Part shown: piece after piece, positions 4,214 through 5,039 of the stretch | Position numbering within the stretch: the first letter of the stretch is position 1 | Layout: each line of letters opens with the position of its first letter | DNA from: UBA5209 sp964625015 | GTDB taxonomy: Bacteria > Patescibacteriota > Dojkabacteria > SC72 | DNA length: 5,039 bases | Assembly: GCA_964625015.1 (NCBI GenBank) | Contig: CAZUZI010000062.1 | Location: 1-5,039, forward strand | Reading direction: 5' to 3' | Program-made: the position numbers and the translations under genes | Notes under the pieces: model-generated | The model's input: only the letters and a program-made list of their open reading frames with translations | Told to the model about the DNA's origin: nothing | Databases searched by the model: none

Positions 4214-4648
4214 CTATGGTTCCAATGTTTTTATGTAATCTTTGAAGTCCTCTATTTCCTCCTTCAATTTGTCAATGGTTTCACCTAATTCTTTGATCTC
4301 CTCTTGTTTCTCTTCCAAATCAGATTCTAGCTCAGCGATCTTTCCCTCTAGATCTCCAATTGTGTCCAACCCATCATCGACCTCTCCTTCCAACCTGAGA
4401 ATTTCTTCATTCAACTCTTCATATTGTTCTTCCTTCTCCTCTTGTTTTTCTTCCAAATCACTTTCTAGGTTAGCTATCGTTTCTTCTAGCTCAGCGAATC
4501 GTTCCAAAAATACATTTGGACTTTCGTGTTCGTCAAAAAGAATAGCAAGTTCCTTAGATACTACTTCTGAGGTAACGGTACCACATTCGATATTGTCCCG
4601 ATACAAAACATACACATTCTTTTCGTGATTCCATAGAATTCTATACAT
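4214..4648 (-). CDS. Two-block coiled-coil protein, 144 aa
   Basis: No family is recognised. The ATG at 4648 has an AGGAG seven bases upstream (4656-4660), inside the 3' end of the SprT-like gene, so translation is probably coupled. Residues 1-45 look like a small globular head with aromatic beta-like stretches. From about residue 50 to the end the protein is a highly charged Glu/Lys-rich coiled coil. The segment at residues 58-71 is repeated almost exactly at 104-117, with IA(N/E)LESDLEEKQEE in both, which marks an internal duplication. Heptad a positions run 51, 58, 65, 72, 79, 86 and then 97, 104, 111, 118, 125, 132, 139, so the two blocks are joined by one 11-residue step. No signal peptide or membrane segment is present. 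It is probably a cytoplasmic oligomerising or scaffold-like protein. Function unknown. Confidence 0.85.
   Translation of the reverse strand: MYRILWNHEKNVYVLYRDNIECGTVTSEVVSKELAILFDEHESPNVFLERFAELEETIANLESDLEEKQEEKEEQYEELNEEILRLEGEVDDGLDTIGDLEGKIAELESDLEEKQEEIKELGETIDKLKEEIEDFKDYIKTLEP
4298..4477 (-). repeat. Internal duplication within the coiled-coil gene
   Basis: Two 42-nt copies, at 4436-4477 and 4298-4339, match at 36 of 42 positions by direct comparison and lie 138 nt (46 codons) apart. Both encode the IA(N/E)LESDLEEKQEE block. The DNA-level match suggests a segmental duplication rather than convergence of Glu/Lys-rich sequence alone. Confidence 0.75.
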
Positions 4649-5039
4649 GAACCTTCTCCTTTATACGTTCGCCACATTTAACACAATTGTAAAACATCTG
4701 ATTTTTTCTTATCCTGTTATGAATTCTCGTTGTTACAAGATGCTCTTTACAGGAACAGGTATACACAAATCGTTTTTCGTTTCTTGCACTTGGAAGATCC
4801 AAGGTATGACAACGATTCGGAGCATACCCGATCTTTGTCATTATCTTTTTCCATGTAGGTCCGTGTCCTTTTTCTCCTTTGGCATAGGCCCAAATATGAC
4901 ATACTTCATGAGCAACCGTTTGCTCTATGTATGAATCAGGGATATGCGGATTAAAAGCTACGGAATATATAGCAGGGAAACATATCCCTGCTTTCTGTCC
5001 TTTGACATCGTTGGCATATTCTATGGTATCCTCGGGACC
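4641..5039 (-). CDS. SprT-like zinc metalloprotease domain protein (5' end cut off)
   Basis: The frame is open from the right window edge to a TAG stop, giving 132 visible residues. The N-terminus lies outside the window; the ATG at 4841 is internal. The visible part carries the metalloprotease signature HEVCH at residues 44-48 and a downstream GHGPTW (residues 58-63) whose His59 fits the third zinc ligand of SprT/Spartan proteins. It then has the family's GxxPxRxH-like stretch (residues 71-78). A C-terminal zinc ribbon follows: CSC at 95-97, the RIHNRIRK block near 105-112, and CVKC at 119-122. This order matches bacterial SprT, whose relatives include the eukaryotic DNA-protein crosslink protease Spartan. 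The catalytic Glu45 and all expected ligands are present, so an active zinc protease is likely, but its substrate is unknown. It overlaps the next gene by 8 nt. Family assignment is firm; role in DNA-protein crosslink processing is inference. Confidence 0.9.
   Translation of the reverse strand, partial: GPEDTIEYANDVKGQKAGICFPAIYSVAFNPHIPDSYIEQTVAHEVCHIWAYAKGEKGHGPTWKKIMTKIGYAPNRCHTLDLPSARNEKRFVYTCSCKEHLVTTRIHNRIRKNQMFYNCVKCGERIKEKVHV

Noticed and set aside
4242..4628. Long Ser-rich open frame on the plus strand opposite the coiled-coil gene
   Set aside because: It is the antisense of a Glu/Lys-rich gene, which naturally gives Ser/Phe-rich open frames. It has no SD, and every neighbouring gene lies on the minus strand.

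Overview
The window reads as one dense, single-direction gene block from a tailed double-stranded DNA phage (or prophage). All supported genes, 17 including one disrupted frame, one 17-codon frame and two cut by the window edges, lie on the minus strand. They are mostly 50-145 codons long. They are packed with ATGA or TAATG overlaps, gaps of a few bases, and in two places longer overlaps of 8 and 35 nt. Almost every start carries an AAGGAG-type Shine-Dalgarno sequence, so the host is a bacterium with canonical SD recognition. The DNA is visibly AT-rich. No rRNA, tRNA, CRISPR array, insertion sequence, integrase, or convincing internal promoter or terminator was seen. The host cannot be named from this sequence.

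In transcription order (right to left): a SprT-like zinc metalloprotease domain protein entering from the right edge (4641-5039); a long two-block coiled-coil protein (4214-4648); a single-span membrane protein (3937-4200); a small acidic phage-type protein (3671-3940); a GCN4-like coiled-coil protein (3422-3664); a DUF6378-type phage protein (3120-3425); and a small helical protein (2914-3123). After a 51-nt gap come two basic proteins that overlap by 35 nt (2512-2862, 2274-2546) and a Trp/Cys-rich protein (1883-2272).

Next is a tandem pair of duplicated micro-genes (1692-1871 and 1522-1689). The second copy has ATA where the first has its ATG start. They are followed by an unknown 123-aa protein (1138-1509), a His/Cys-rich protein with a coiled-coil tail (843-1109), a 17-codon ORF (784-837), and a Trp-rich gene whose frame is broken near its start (592-782). 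The left end holds a zinc-ribbon miniprotein (422-595), a tandem-HTH XRE-type DNA-binding protein (57-422), and the first 20 codons of another gene (1-60).

The close spacing suggests one polycistronic transcript with translational coupling. Only the SprT-like, tandem-HTH and DUF6378-type proteins can be placed in families. The rest look like the small accessory proteins typical of phage early or middle regions, and no function is claimed for them. The most unusual points are the duplicated micro-gene with an apparent AUA start, the broken small gene at 592-837, and the coiled-coil protein whose duplicated blocks stay in register through one apparent 11-residue insertion.
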